In this document: piece by piece, positions 33,708 through 42,899 of the stretch
How positions within the stretch are numbered: position 1 is the first letter of the stretch
How the letters are laid out: every line of letters starts with the position of its first letter
Source: Palsa-1447 sp964509885
GTDB taxonomy: Bacteria > Verrucomicrobiota > Verrucomicrobiia > Opitutales > Opitutaceae
Assembly (NCBI GenBank): GCA_964509885.1
Contig: CAZDZL010000011.1
Location: 15,183-79,182 of the forward strand
Direction: 5' to 3'
DNA length: 64,000 nt
The notes under the pieces: generated by a model
Databases searched by the model: none
Told to the model about the DNA's origin: nothing
The model's input: the letters and a program-made list of their open reading frames with translations, nothing else
Position numbers and translations under genes: made by a program

Positions 33708-34103
33708 ATGAAGCGCCATCCCGTAGCCCAGGCAGGCGACATCCCCCCCGGGGGGCGGCGGATCGTGTCCGTCGGGAGGACCGAGATCGGGCTCTTCAAC
33801 GTCGGCGGCGAGATCCGGGCTTACCGCAACGCCTGCCCCCACGCCGGCGCACCGGTCTGCCTCGGCCGGGTCTCGGGCACGCCGCTGCCGTCCAAGGTAT
33901 ATGAATACATCTACGGCCGGGAGGGCTCCATCCTGCGCTGCCCCTGGCACGGCTGGGAGTTCGACCTCACGACCGGGGAGCACGTCGTCGACCCCGAGAC
34001 CCGCCTGAAGGAGGTCCCCGTGGAGGGGGGCAAGGCGGGGAACCTGGACCCCTTCCCCCTGGAGCAGAGGGACGGCACGCTCTACGTCTTGCTGCCGGAC
34101 TGA
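33708..34103 (+). CDS. Rieske [2Fe-2S] ferredoxin-like protein
   Basis: The 131-residue soluble protein binds a Rieske cluster through CPHAG (Cys-x-His) and CPWHG (Cys-x-x-His), separated by about 45 residues. It has no signal or membrane segment, so it is a cytoplasmic Rieske ferredoxin or a regulatory subunit rather than part of a bc complex. The ATG at 33708 gives a compact Rieske domain; an upstream frame to 33645 runs into the fdhD gene. It precedes the amidohydrolase by 26 bases and probably shares its transcript. Confidence 0.88.
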   Translation: MKRHPVAQAGDIPPGGRRIVSVGRTEIGLFNVGGEIRAYRNACPHAGAPVCLGRVSGTPLPSKVYEYIYGREGSILRCPWHGWEFDLTTGEHVVDPETRLKEVPVEGGKAGNLDPFPLEQRDGTLYVLLPD

Positions 34104-34129
34104 CTGCCGGCCACCCTGCAGGCGACCCG

Positions 34130-35203
34130 ATGCCCCTCATCGATGCAGATGTCCACAACGCGTTCGCGGACGCGCGCGCGGAGCTGAGGCCCTACCTCCC
34201 CCGGCTCTGGCAGGAATTCGCCGACCGCCATGGGATCGCGGTCCCGCCCGCGGGCTACGTCTCGCCGGTCGGGGTGCAGCGGGAGGACGCCCGCCCTCCC
34301 TCGGGCGCCCTCGCGGGCAGCGACCCGGATCATCTCATCAAGGACCACCTCGACCGCTACGGCGTCGACTATGCGATCCTCACGGGCTCGCACGTGCTCG
34401 GGGTCTCGACCCACTTCGACCCGGACTGGGGCTCGGCCATCGCGGCGGCCTACAACATGAACCTCGCCGTCCGCTGGCTCGACCACTCGCCGCGGTTCCG
34501 GGGCTCGATCATCATCAACCACTCGGACCCGGAGGCGGCCGTGCGCGAGATCGAGCGCTGCTCGGCGGACAAACGCTTCGTCCAGGTCCTCATGGGGGCC
34601 GGCTCGAACAGGCTGTTCGGACAGCGCTTCTACCATCCCATCTATGAGGCGGCCGAGCGGCACGGGCTGCCCGTCGCGATCCACCCGGGGACCGAGGGGG
34701 CGGGCACGGCGGACACCCCCACCCCCGCCGGCCGGCCGACCCGCTACTTCGAGTGGCACAACATCGTCCCGATCAATGCCATGGCGCACGTCAACTCGCT
34801 CGTGTGCGAGGGCGTGTTCGAGAAGTTCCCGGGCCTCAAGTTCGTCGCCATCGAGTGCGGCATCGCCTGGCTCCCCCACCTCATGTGGCGGATGGACAAG
34901 AACTACAAGGGGCTGCGCTCGCAGGTGCCGTGGCTGAAGCGCCTGCCGAGCGAGTACATCCGCCAGCACGTGCGCGTGACGACGCAGCCGACGGAGGAGC
35001 CGGAGAACCCGAAGCACCTCGTCCAGATCTTCGAGATGATCGGGGCGCCGGAGATGATCCTCTTCTCGAGCGACTATCCGCACTGGGACTTCGACAACCC
35101 GAGGATCGCGCTGCCGGCGGTGCCGGCGGACTGGAAGGAGAGGATACTCTGGCGCAACGCCGCCGAGCTCTACGGGCTAATGCCTGTCACATCCGGCAAA
35201 TGA
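34130..35203 (+). CDS. Amidohydrolase family protein (ACMSD-like)
   Basis: The 357-residue metal-dependent hydrolase or decarboxylase of the amidohydrolase-2 family has an N-terminal DADVH metal motif, HPGTEGAG, a Glu/Cys segment (AIECGIAWLPH) and a C-terminal FSSDYPHWDFD. This subgroup includes decarboxylases of aromatic acids (ACMSD, gamma-resorcylate decarboxylase type). Cotranscription with a Rieske protein suggests degradation of an aromatic or related compound. The last 17 bases overlap the PEP carboxykinase gene end to end. Confidence 0.88.
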   Translation: MPLIDADVHNAFADARAELRPYLPRLWQEFADRHGIAVPPAGYVSPVGVQREDARPPSGALAGSDPDHLIKDHLDRYGVDYAILTGSHVLGVSTHFDPDWGSAIAAAYNMNLAVRWLDHSPRFRGSIIINHSDPEAAVREIERCSADKRFVQVLMGAGSNRLFGQRFYHPIYEAAERHGLPVAIHPGTEGAGTADTPTPAGRPTRYFEWHNIVPINAMAHVNSLVCEGVFEKFPGLKFVAIECGIAWLPHLMWRMDKNYKGLRSQVPWLKRLPSEYIRQHVRVTTQPTEEPENPKHLVQIFEMIGAPEMILFSSDYPHWDFDNPRIALPAVPADWKERILWRNAAELYGLMPVTSGK

Positions 35204-37001
35204 GGAGCTCGCGCTCGTAGATCATCTCCTTCGGGAGGCGGTCGTGGATGTCGAGGAACAGCTCCTCGTGGCTCATGACCTCCGCCCTCCATGCCTTGCG
35301 GTCGAAGGCCTGCAGCTCCTCGAACTTCTCCTTCGGGTAGTCGAGCCCGCTCCAGTCGATGTCCCCGTGCCGGGGCATCCACCCTATAGGGGTCTCCCGG
35401 GCGCGGACGTTCACCCGGGCGCGCTCCACGATCCACTTGAGGACCCTCATGTTCTCACTGAACCCCGGCCACAGGAACTTGCCCTCGGCGTCCTTGCGAA
35501 ACCAGTTAACGTGGAAGATCCGGGGCGTCTCGCTCAGGTTCCTCTGCATCACGATCCAGTGCGCGAAATAGTCCCCCATGTGGTAGCCGCAGAACGGGAG
35601 CATCGCCATAGGGTCGCGGCGCACCTTCCCGACGGTTCCCGTGGCGGCCGCGGTCATCTCGGAGCCCATCGTGGCCCCGATGTAGACGCCCGAGCTCCAG
35701 TTGAACGCCTGGTAGACTAGCGGGATCGTCCCCGCGCGCCGCCCCCCGAACACGATCGCGCTGATCGGCACGCCGTCGGGCTTCTCCCAGTCGGGGTCGA
35801 TCGTCGGGCACTGCGAGGCGGGGGCCGTGAAGCGGGCGTTGGGGTGCGCCGCGAGGCGCCCGCAGCCCGGCTCCCACTCGTTCCCCTGCCAGTCGATGAG
35901 GCGGGCCGGCGGCTTCTCGGTCATGCCCTCCCACCAGACGCCGCCCTCGGGCGTGAGCGCCACGTTGGTGAAGATCGTGTTCCTCGAGAGCGTCGCCATC
36001 GCGTTTGGGTTCGTCCTGGCGGAGGTCCCCGGGGCGACCCCGAAGAAGCCCGCCTCCGGGTTGATCGCGCGGAGCCTCCCGTCCGCACCCGGCTTCAGCC
36101 ACGCGATGTCGTCCCCGAGGGTCCAGACCTTCCAGCCCTGCTGGGTGAGGGCCTTCGGGAGGACCATCATCGCGAAGTTCGTCTTCCCGCACGCGCTCGG
36201 GAACGCACCGGTCACGTAGGTCTTCTCCCCCTGCGGGTTCTCGACGGCGAGGATCAGCATGTGCTCCGCCATCCATCCCTCGTCCCGGGCGATGTTCGAT
36301 GCGATCCGCAGCGCGAAGCACTTCTTGCCCAGGAGCGCGTTGCCGCCGTAGCCCGAGCCGAAGCTCCAGATCTCGCGGGTCTCGGGGAAATGGACGATGT
36401 ACTTCTCCTTGTTGCAGGGCCACGGCACGTCCCTGTCCCCCTTGGCGAGCGGCGCGCCCACCGAGTGCATGCACGGCACGACGCGCTTCTCGGCCTTGTC
36501 GATCTCCCTGAAGACGGGGAGCCCGATCCTCGCCATGATCCGCATGTTCACGACTACGTAGGGCGAGTCCGTGAGCTGGACGCCGATCTGCGCCATCGGC
36601 GAGCCGACGGGCCCCATGCTGAACGGCAGGACATACATCGTGCGGCCGCGCATGCAGCCGTTGAAGATCTCCCTCAGCTTGCGCCGCATGTCGTACGGGT
36701 TCACCCAGTTGTTGGTCGGGCCCGCGGCCTCGCGCGAATGCGAGCAGATGTACGTCCGGTCCTCCACCCGCGCGACGTCGCTCGGGTCGCTGCGCGCGTA
36801 GTGGCAGCCCGGCCAGAGCTTCTCGTTAAGCTTGATGAACGTCCCGGACTTGACCATCTCCCGGCACAGCTGGTCGTTCTCCTGCTTCGAGCCGTCGACC
36901 CAGTGGAGCGAGTCGGGTTTGCAAAGTTCCGCCATCTTGTCGACCCACCGCCGGAGGTGCTTGTTCTCGGCCAGGGGCGTCGCAGGGTTGCGTTTCTTCA
37001 T
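35187..37001 (-). CDS. pckG: Phosphoenolpyruvate carboxykinase (GTP)
   Basis: The 604-residue enzyme converts oxaloacetate and GTP to phosphoenolpyruvate, the first committed step of gluconeogenesis. The GTP-type P-loop GAFPSACGKTNFAMM is present. The guanine/kinase-1a and 2 region TLGDDIAWLKP and the substrate loop near RTMYVLPFSMGP are also present. Length is normal for the family. A 150-base gap separates its start from the next minus-strand gene; no promoter elements were clear. Confidence 0.96.
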   Translation of the reverse strand: MKKRNPATPLAENKHLRRWVDKMAELCKPDSLHWVDGSKQENDQLCREMVKSGTFIKLNEKLWPGCHYARSDPSDVARVEDRTYICSHSREAAGPTNNWVNPYDMRRKLREIFNGCMRGRTMYVLPFSMGPVGSPMAQIGVQLTDSPYVVVNMRIMARIGLPVFREIDKAEKRVVPCMHSVGAPLAKGDRDVPWPCNKEKYIVHFPETREIWSFGSGYGGNALLGKKCFALRIASNIARDEGWMAEHMLILAVENPQGEKTYVTGAFPSACGKTNFAMMVLPKALTQQGWKVWTLGDDIAWLKPGADGRLRAINPEAGFFGVAPGTSARTNPNAMATLSRNTIFTNVALTPEGGVWWEGMTEKPPARLIDWQGNEWEPGCGRLAAHPNARFTAPASQCPTIDPDWEKPDGVPISAIVFGGRRAGTIPLVYQAFNWSSGVYIGATMGSEMTAAATGTVGKVRRDPMAMLPFCGYHMGDYFAHWIVMQRNLSETPRIFHVNWFRKDAEGKFLWPGFSENMRVLKWIVERARVNVRARETPIGWMPRHGDIDWSGLDYPKEKFEELQAFDRKAWRAEVMSHEELFLDIHDRLPKEMIYERELLICRM

Positions 37002-37151
37002 GGGGAGGCTGCCGGAAGCCGCACGGGCCCGGACCCAGGAAGGCTAGCCACGGAACGCACCGGGGCAAACTGGAAACTCCCGCCCCGGGGGTTTCCCCGG
37101 GCCCCAATACGGGCCATTCCCATACGGGAAGCGCCCGGCGGGTCGGGGGCG

Positions 37152-37778
37152 TCACTTGAGGCCGACGGGGCCGCCGTCGCCTCCGGAGCCCTCGAAGGAC
37201 TCGTCGATGATGGCCTGCTGGACAGCCCCGCCCTCGGAGCCATCGCCGCCGAGCGACATGGCGTGCGCGAGGTCCGTCAGGTCCTCCCTCTCCGCAAGCA
37301 GCTGCTCCTTGATGAACATGTCGCGGGCGATCGAGGCGTTGAGGTTGAAGAAATTCCCGATGCGTAGCCCCGGATGCTCCTTGAACGACAGGTCGATCAG
37401 GCCCTTCTCCGTGTAGAGGTCGAGTGGCCGAAACACGGGCAGCCGGCGCTCGCGCACGACGTACCGGCGCATCACCTCCATTGGCAGGCGGACGATCTGG
37501 TTCTTGGGCTTGTCCGCCTCGCGCGCGTCCGCACGCGGCGCGCCCGCCTTGGGCGTGGGCTCGGGCCTGTAGCCGGGCAAGCCCGACGAGATCTCCGCGG
37601 AGACGCCCGGGGACGCCGGTTGATCGATGCCGGCGGGCGCCGCGGGTGACGGCGCGGGCGCGGCCAAGGCGACGGGGGCAGCGGTTTCGGCGGCCTGCGG
37701 CACCGGGGCCGCTCCCTGCGCGGCGGCGGCCGCCGTGCAGGCCGCGAGCGCGAGGAGAATCTGGAGGGTCCGGTCCAT
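37152..37778 (-). CDS. Secreted protein of unknown function, Ala/Pro-rich N-terminus
   Basis: The 208-residue protein has a signal peptide (about 1-21), a low-complexity Ala/Pro linker to about residue 85, and a more ordered C-terminal half. That half has an amphipathic part (IVRLPMEVMRRYVVRERRLPVF) and a helical end rich in Glu, Gly and Ser. I do not recognise the family. The C-terminal half likely forms a small domain exported to the periplasm or envelope. Confidence 0.7.
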   Translation of the reverse strand: MDRTLQILLALAACTAAAAAQGAAPVPQAAETAAPVALAAPAPSPAAPAGIDQPASPGVSAEISSGLPGYRPEPTPKAGAPRADAREADKPKNQIVRLPMEVMRRYVVRERRLPVFRPLDLYTEKGLIDLSFKEHPGLRIGNFFNLNASIARDMFIKEQLLAEREDLTDLAHAMSLGGDGSEGGAVQQAIIDESFEGSGGDGGPVGLK

Positions 37779-37887
37779 CGGGGCTCTATACTAAGACGGC
37801 CGCGGCGGGGAATGGTTCCCTTTGGCCGCCCGTGGAAACGCGCCATTTGACCCGGGAAGGCAAACCGGCATTCTCTACGGGAACCCC

Positions 37888-39357
37888 ATGACCAATGACG
37901 ACCGGAAGCCGCGTCTCGTCCTCCAGAGGATCGCCCGTCTGGCGATGATCCAGCGGGGCCTCGCCCCCGATTTCCCGCCGGCCGCGGTCAAGGAGCTGTC
38001 CTCCATCACCGCGCCCGCCCCGAGGCCCAATGCCGCTACGCGTGACATGAGGGGCCTTCTCTGGTGCTCGATCGACAATGACGACTCGAGGGACTTGGAC
38101 CAGCTCACGGTCGGCGAAGCCCTCCCCGGAGGCGGCGCGACGCTGAGGGTCGCGGTCGCCGACGTCAGCGCCCTTGTCGTGCAGGGTTCGGCCATCGACG
38201 GCCACGCGAGGCAGAACACCACGTCGGTGTACACGGCGGGAGGGATCTTCCCCATGCTCCCGGAGAAGCTGTCGACGGACCTGACCTCGCTCGGGTTCGC
38301 GGTGGACCGCGTCGCGTTCGTGGTCGAGATGACCTTTGACAAGGACGGCGTCCTCAGGGCCTCCGACGTCTACGAGGCCGCGGTGAACAACAGGGCGAAG
38401 CTCGCCTACAACAGCGTAGCGGCATGGCTGGACGGGAAGGGCCCGATGCCCGCTCCCATCGGCGCCGTGGCGGGCCTCGACGAGAACATCCGCCTGCAGA
38501 ACAGGGTCGCGCAGCAGCTGCGGGGGCTGCGCCACATGCGCGGCGCCCTGTCGCTCCAGACCCTCCAAGCGCGCCCAGTCTTTGACGGCGACGTCCTGCG
38601 GGACCTCCTGCCCGACCAGAGCAACGTGGCCAAGAGCCTGATCGAGGAGCTCATGGTGGCCGCCAACGGCGTGACGGCGCGGTATCTCTCATCGAAGAAA
38701 TTCCCGTCGGTGCGCAGGGTGGTGCGCACCCCGGCCAAGTGGGACCGGATCGTAGAGCTCGCGGCCCTGAAGGGGTCGACACTGCCCGGCGAGCCGGACG
38801 GCAAGGCGCTGGAGGCATTCCTCGTCGGCGAGATGAAGGCCAACCCGGGCACGTTCCCCGACCTTTCCCTGAGCATCATCAAGCTCCTCGGCCGGGGCGA
38901 GTACGTCGTCGAGTTCCCCGGTGGGACCGTCGCCGGCCACTTCGGTCTCGCGGTCTCGGACTACGCGCACTCGACCGCGCCGAACCGCCGGTTCCCCGAC
39001 CTCCTGATCCAGCGCCTCCTCAAGGCGGCGCTTGCGGGGGCCAAGCCCCCCTACGGGAACGACGAGCTGAGCGCGCTCGCCCAGCACTGCACCGATCAGG
39101 AGGAGGCGGCCAAGAAGGTCGAGCGCCAGGTGGTGAAGTCCGCGGGGGCCATCCTTCTGGCCTCGAGGATTGGGGACACGTTTGACGCGATGGTGACCGG
39201 GGCGTCGGAGACGGACACGTGGGTCAGGATCTTCCAGCCGCCCGTCGAGGGAAGGCTCGATAAGGGACCCGGCGGCCTCAAGGTCGGCGACCGCCTGCGC
39301 GTCCGGTTGACCTACACCGACGTCGAGCGGGGCTATATCGACTTCTCGGGGGCGTGA
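37888..39357 (+). CDS. RNB-domain ribonuclease
   Basis: The 489-residue protein has an RNase II/RNase R catalytic domain. The metal-binding Asp cluster is IDNDDSRDLDQL; in E. coli RNase II the fourth Asp follows directly as DMDDA, but here it is Gln. The rest of the active region (SDYAHSTAPNRRFPDLLIQR) is intact, and the C-terminus looks like a short S1-like beta domain (VGDRLRVRLTYTD). N-terminal cold-shock domains are absent. The DLDQ form seems to mark a subfamily, as I recall similar proteins; activity is therefore likely but altered. The start at 37888 avoids an unlikely upstream stretch. Confidence 0.85.
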   Translation: MTNDDRKPRLVLQRIARLAMIQRGLAPDFPPAAVKELSSITAPAPRPNAATRDMRGLLWCSIDNDDSRDLDQLTVGEALPGGGATLRVAVADVSALVVQGSAIDGHARQNTTSVYTAGGIFPMLPEKLSTDLTSLGFAVDRVAFVVEMTFDKDGVLRASDVYEAAVNNRAKLAYNSVAAWLDGKGPMPAPIGAVAGLDENIRLQNRVAQQLRGLRHMRGALSLQTLQARPVFDGDVLRDLLPDQSNVAKSLIEELMVAANGVTARYLSSKKFPSVRRVVRTPAKWDRIVELAALKGSTLPGEPDGKALEAFLVGEMKANPGTFPDLSLSIIKLLGRGEYVVEFPGGTVAGHFGLAVSDYAHSTAPNRRFPDLLIQRLLKAALAGAKPPYGNDELSALAQHCTDQEEAAKKVERQVVKSAGAILLASRIGDTFDAMVTGASETDTWVRIFQPPVEGRLDKGPGGLKVGDRLRVRLTYTDVERGYIDFSGA

Positions 39358-39366
39358 CGGGCACCG

Positions 39367-39906
39367 CTACCCGGCCAACCCGCCCTGCACGAGGAACACG
39401 ATGCCGGCCACGCCGAAGGCCAGGCTGACGAACCAGAACGCCTTGCGGTTGGTCAGAGCCGATATCGCGCCGACGGCAATCGCTATCTGGAACAGCGTGA
39501 CCGCGCGCGCAAAGATGACGTGCCTCCTCAGGTGCTCCTCCGCGGAATGCTGCTTCTCGCCGGCCTCGGCGGAGATGTCGTCCTGGTCCTTCTTGTAGCC
39601 CGCCAGCTTCTGCACGTCCTTGGCAGCGATGGGCTTGCCCTCGGCCTCGAGCAGTTCCATCTTTGAACCCAGGACGGCGGCCTTGATGCCCTTGGCCTGG
39701 TAGTAGGCCCACCTGTCCGAGCTCTGGATCTGGTCGACCATAGCCTCATTTGCGTGGTGGCCCGCGAGGAGCGAACACACCGCGGCGAACCCCGCGAGAA
39801 GGGCCGAGCTGAGCGCCACGCCCAACATCCACGGCGCCTTGCCGTGCTCGGCCCTGTGCTCCATCTCCTCGTGCAGGTGCTCGGTCGGTACCTCGGGATC
39901 TTCCAT
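39367..39906 (-). CDS. DUF4337 membrane protein
   Basis: The 179-residue protein has one membrane helix near residues 28-48 (ALSSALLAGFAAVCSLLAG), a soluble helical middle containing SSDRWAYYQAKGIKA, the DUF4337 signature, and two C-terminal helices. Function is unknown. The ATG at 39906 has AGGGGAG six bases upstream. It ends 9 bases from the converging RNB gene. Confidence 0.85.
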   Translation of the reverse strand: MEDPEVPTEHLHEEMEHRAEHGKAPWMLGVALSSALLAGFAAVCSLLAGHHANEAMVDQIQSSDRWAYYQAKGIKAAVLGSKMELLEAEGKPIAAKDVQKLAGYKKDQDDISAEAGEKQHSAEEHLRRHVIFARAVTLFQIAIAVGAISALTNRKAFWFVSLAFGVAGIVFLVQGGLAG

Positions 39907-39960
39907 GGTCTCCCCTAGCAAGCCGAGCCCGGGCGCGCGGCCAAGCCAAAATCGCGGGCA

Positions 39961-39996
39961 CGACAAAGCCGGGCTGCGCCAAGGGCGCGGCCCGGC
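39961..39996 (-). terminator. Intrinsic terminator after the outer-membrane barrel gene
   Basis: On the minus strand, 24 bases after the stop of the barrel gene at 40020, a 13-bp stem with one G-U pair (39968-39980 with 39984-39996, loop AAG/CTT) is followed by TTTGTCG. The T tract is short, so efficiency is uncertain. Confidence 0.5.
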
Positions 39997-40019
39997 AGGT
40001 CGGCCGGTCGCTCAACCGG

Positions 40020-40718
40020 TCAGAAGCGGTAGCTCACGGCCCCGAGCAGGCCCCAGTCACTCGTGCTGTGCTGGTCCAGGTCCGCGGTCAGCGACGCGTT
40101 CCAGAGGTGCGTGATCCGGTAGGTCGCCTTGACGCCGTAGTCCACGAGGTGGTTCGGCATGTTGGCCAGCGGAAGCCCGTGGTTGTAGAGGTGCGGCTCT
40201 GCCTGGTACTCGACGAACGGCGCAAGCGCCATGTTCCTCAGGACCTGGAACTCGACGCCCCCGATACCGGTGTAGGCGAACGACCTGCGGCTCGCGTTCG
40301 CCGCGTGCTCCCAGGAATAGCCCGCGTCGGCGGTCAGGAACGGCTTGCCCCACGGCTCGGATAGGAACCCGGTGAAGCCCATGAGAGCCTCGTCCCGGCG
40401 GTCGCTGAAGCCGTTGGCGGCGCCGTCCAGGTGGCTGTACGTGAAGTTCACGTCGGCCCCGAGAACGCCGCTCCTGTAGACGTTCGCGTTCGAGATGAAC
40501 TCGTACTGGTGGAGGTCGGAGGGGCTCCCCTCCTGCTTCTGGTAGCCGTAGCCGAGCTCCGCGTAGTTGGTGCCCACGAGCCCGGGCCCGGAGTTGACGA
40601 CGGCGGGATCGGGCTGTGTGGCCGGCGAGTCCTGCATCGACTGGGCCGATGCTGAGATAGCCAGGCCGAGCGCGAGCACGGACACGAGGCTGGTTTGTTT
40701 AATATTTATTTTCTTCAT
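40020..40718 (-). CDS. Small outer-membrane beta-barrel protein
   Basis: The 232-residue protein has a signal peptide (1-25), alternating aromatic and polar strands (NYAELGYGYQ, ADVNFTYSHLDG, ATYRITHLWNASLTADLD), and a C-terminal Phe (GLLGAVSYRF) as required for outer-membrane insertion. It should form a barrel of about 8-10 strands. The first codons are unusually AT-rich (MKKINIKQT), which may help initiation. Function is unknown; no porin- or receptor-specific motif is visible. Confidence 0.8.
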   Translation of the reverse strand: MKKINIKQTSLVSVLALGLAISASAQSMQDSPATQPDPAVVNSGPGLVGTNYAELGYGYQKQEGSPSDLHQYEFISNANVYRSGVLGADVNFTYSHLDGAANGFSDRRDEALMGFTGFLSEPWGKPFLTADAGYSWEHAANASRRSFAYTGIGGVEFQVLRNMALAPFVEYQAEPHLYNHGLPLANMPNHLVDYGVKATYRITHLWNASLTADLDQHSTSDWGLLGAVSYRF

Positions 40719-41054
40719 TGTATCTAGGTTTTGGATATACCGAGGCGGTCCCGTGACCGCTCAGCTCCCAGTTTGACCCCGCAGGCAAAAAAAGTTCCCG
40801 GGGGTGGCCGCGAATGCGCGCCGTTCGCCGCGGTTGCGCATTGCACGATTGCGCGGCGCGGGCCCCGCCGGCTGGCGCCGCCGCGCCTCGCGACGAAATA
40901 TTTTTCCCGATGCCGGCGGGAAAGGCCGCCAGGCGCTTGCGGTCCGGCCGATTGCGGAGCAGGTTGGGCCATGACTCCCTGGCGGGCGGCCCCAGATACA
41001 CGGAACAGTGCGCCTTCGGGCCCTGTCCAACCGAGCGCGGGGCCCCGTCTGAAA
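40719..41054. promoter_or_regulatory. Divergent intergenic region between barrel and YXWGXW genes
   Basis: These 336 bases separate two divergent envelope-protein genes and must hold both promoters. Visible elements are an AT-rich patch next to the barrel start (TAGGTTTTGGATATAC at 40725-40740), a 6-bp inverted repeat GCGGTC-4-GACCGC at 40745-40760, an A-run at 40787-40793 and an AT-rich patch AAATATTTTT at 40897-40906. No coding signal was seen on either strand. Confidence 0.4.
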
Positions 41055-41807
41055 ATGATCCAAAACATGAACTCAAGAATCCGAATCGTCCTGGCAGGGC
41101 TTGCATGCGCGGTCGCGTGCGCCGTCGCGGTGGCCGATATGCCCCCGCCCGCGGCCGATGTTCAGATCTCGGGCCCGGCCCCCTCGCAGGCCCACGTCTG
41201 GATGTCCGGCCACTGGAACTCCGAGGGCGGCCAGTGGAAGTGGGCCGCGGCCCACTGGGAGCTCCCGCCCTCAAGGAGCGCGATATGGGTCGTCGGGCAC
41301 TGGGCCCCGTCCGGCGGCAACTGGGTCTGGGTCAACGGCGCCTGGAGCATAGCCGAGGAGCCGCAGGCGCAGGCGGGTCCGCCGCAGCCCCCAGGCACGC
41401 TCGCGGAGGCACCGCAGGCCGGCGCCATGCCGGGAACCCCTGCTCCCTACGTCGACGGCCAGCTCCAGGCGCAGTACGGGCCGGGCGGCGTGGTCCGCCA
41501 GGCGTACCCTGTGGCGGGCACGACCGATTACGGCCCCGAGGACGCCTATCCCGCCTACTATCCGGCCTACGACTACTCCTCGTATGGCTACCCGGCCTAC
41601 GGGTATCCGGCCTACGGCTGGGCGGGCTACCCAGTGTACTGGGGCCTGCCCGGGGTTTCCTTCGGATTCGGGTGGGGCCCGGGATTCCGGGGCTGGGGAC
41701 GCGGCGGCTATGGCTACGGCCACGGCGGCGGGCGCGGGTTCGGCGGGCATGGGTCCGGCGGACAGACGCACTTCTCGCACGGCGGCTCGGGCCATTTCGG
41801 CCACTGA
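41055..41807 (+). CDS. YXWGXW-repeat secreted protein with Tyr/Gly-rich C-terminus
   Basis: The 250-residue protein has a signal peptide (to about residue 28) and at least two WXXGXW-type repeats (HVWMSGHWNSEGGQWKW and AIWVVGHWAPSGGNWVW). A Pro-rich linker, a Tyr-Pro-Ala repeat segment (SYGYPAYGYPAYGW) and a Gly/His-rich tail ending GHFGH follow. These proteins are exported and common in several phyla; their role is unknown, perhaps in the envelope or metal binding (His-rich tail). Starts at 41055 or 41067 are both possible; neither has a clear ribosome binding site. Confidence 0.8.
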   Translation: MIQNMNSRIRIVLAGLACAVACAVAVADMPPPAADVQISGPAPSQAHVWMSGHWNSEGGQWKWAAAHWELPPSRSAIWVVGHWAPSGGNWVWVNGAWSIAEEPQAQAGPPQPPGTLAEAPQAGAMPGTPAPYVDGQLQAQYGPGGVVRQAYPVAGTTDYGPEDAYPAYYPAYDYSSYGYPAYGYPAYGWAGYPVYWGLPGVSFGFGWGPGFRGWGRGGYGYGHGGGRGFGGHGSGGQTHFSHGGSGHFGH

Positions 41808-41822
41808 CGCGCCCCGGGGCGG

Positions 41823-42794
41823 CTATTTCTCCGGCACCGTGCCGAGGGACTTCGGCTCGCCAATCTCCACGTGGCCCTCGGGAAGGGGCCTGCGCAGGAG
41901 CCCGTGGCTGTCCTGGCCGAAATACTGGGAGGCGTACCCCACCATCGCGGGCAGGAGCTTCTCGAAGTCCGCCCCGCGCTCGCGGACGCTGAAGCGGGTC
42001 ACCCAGAGCAGGCTGTGCTTCTTCTGCCTCCAGAGCGCCTGGTAGTCGTACGCCATCAGCACCACGAAGTACCGGTTCTCCTCGACCTCGGCGATCAGGT
42101 CCTCGCGGCGGCGCGTCTGCGGCGTCGCGCCCACCTGACTCATCTCCGCCAGCGCCTCGTCGTAGCCGAGAAGCATGGCGTTCTTCGTGTCGGCCTGGTC
42201 GCGCTGGAAGTTCTCTGCAAGCGCCTCCGCCATGGCCCCGTCGTCCTCGGACTGGCGCGCGCTCTGCGTCGCCGCGTTCTGGCGCGCCGCCTGGTTTGCG
42301 CCCGCGCCGCCTCCCGCGGCGCCGGCGGCCTTTGCCGCCGGGGGCGGCGTGGGCGGGGGCTTCGAGTGCTGGCTGCGCTGGAGATTCTGGTAGCCGATCG
42401 ACTCGGAGGCCCCGGCGGTCCCTGTCGTCGTGCCCCAGTAGACCATGATCAGCAGTTTCGTGTTCTCCGGGTTGCGGTCCTCGACGGGCACGTAGTTCTT
42501 CTTCGCGAGCGGCTCGGCGATGACTCTCACCACGTCCATGAAGGTGAGCTTGTCGATCGTGGGGTCGTCGGTCGCCCCCCCGAGGTGCCCTCCCTCGCCG
42601 AATGTGTACGTCTCGGGCTGGAAGGAGCCGTCCGCCAGCTTCACGCGGGCGTAGCCGTCGCTGACCGTGGACCGCACAGCGGCGATCTCGCCGTCGCTCT
42701 GCGCGAGGGCGGGCAGCGCGGCCGCGCCGGCAAGGAGGCCCGCCAGGGCGCGGAGCGCGCGCGGGAACCCAGGCAGGTCGGCGCGGAGATTCAT
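41823..42794 (-). CDS. Exported protein of unknown function
   Basis: The 323-residue protein has a signal peptide (about 1-31), a first domain to about residue 130 (LTFMDVVRVIAEPLAKKNYVP), a low-complexity Pro/Ala/Gln stretch (about 143-190), and a conserved-looking second domain with VVLMAYDYQALWRQKKHSLLW and AMVGYASQYFGQDSHG. I do not recognise a named family; similar proteins are, I believe, found in Opitutaceae. It faces the small membrane protein gene across a 105-base divergent gap. Confidence 0.75.
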   Translation of the reverse strand: MNLRADLPGFPRALRALAGLLAGAAALPALAQSDGEIAAVRSTVSDGYARVKLADGSFQPETYTFGEGGHLGGATDDPTIDKLTFMDVVRVIAEPLAKKNYVPVEDRNPENTKLLIMVYWGTTTGTAGASESIGYQNLQRSQHSKPPPTPPPAAKAAGAAGGGAGANQAARQNAATQSARQSEDDGAMAEALAENFQRDQADTKNAMLLGYDEALAEMSQVGATPQTRRREDLIAEVEENRYFVVLMAYDYQALWRQKKHSLLWVTRFSVRERGADFEKLLPAMVGYASQYFGQDSHGLLRRPLPEGHVEIGEPKSLGTVPEK

Positions 42795-42899
42795 TCGGGG
42801 AGGGGTACTTCTGACTCAACACCGCCCGGGGGGATTCCCCTTCGGCAAAACCTCGCGTAAGGAATCGCCTTTTGCTGCCCCCGGCCCCACGATCCGCTC

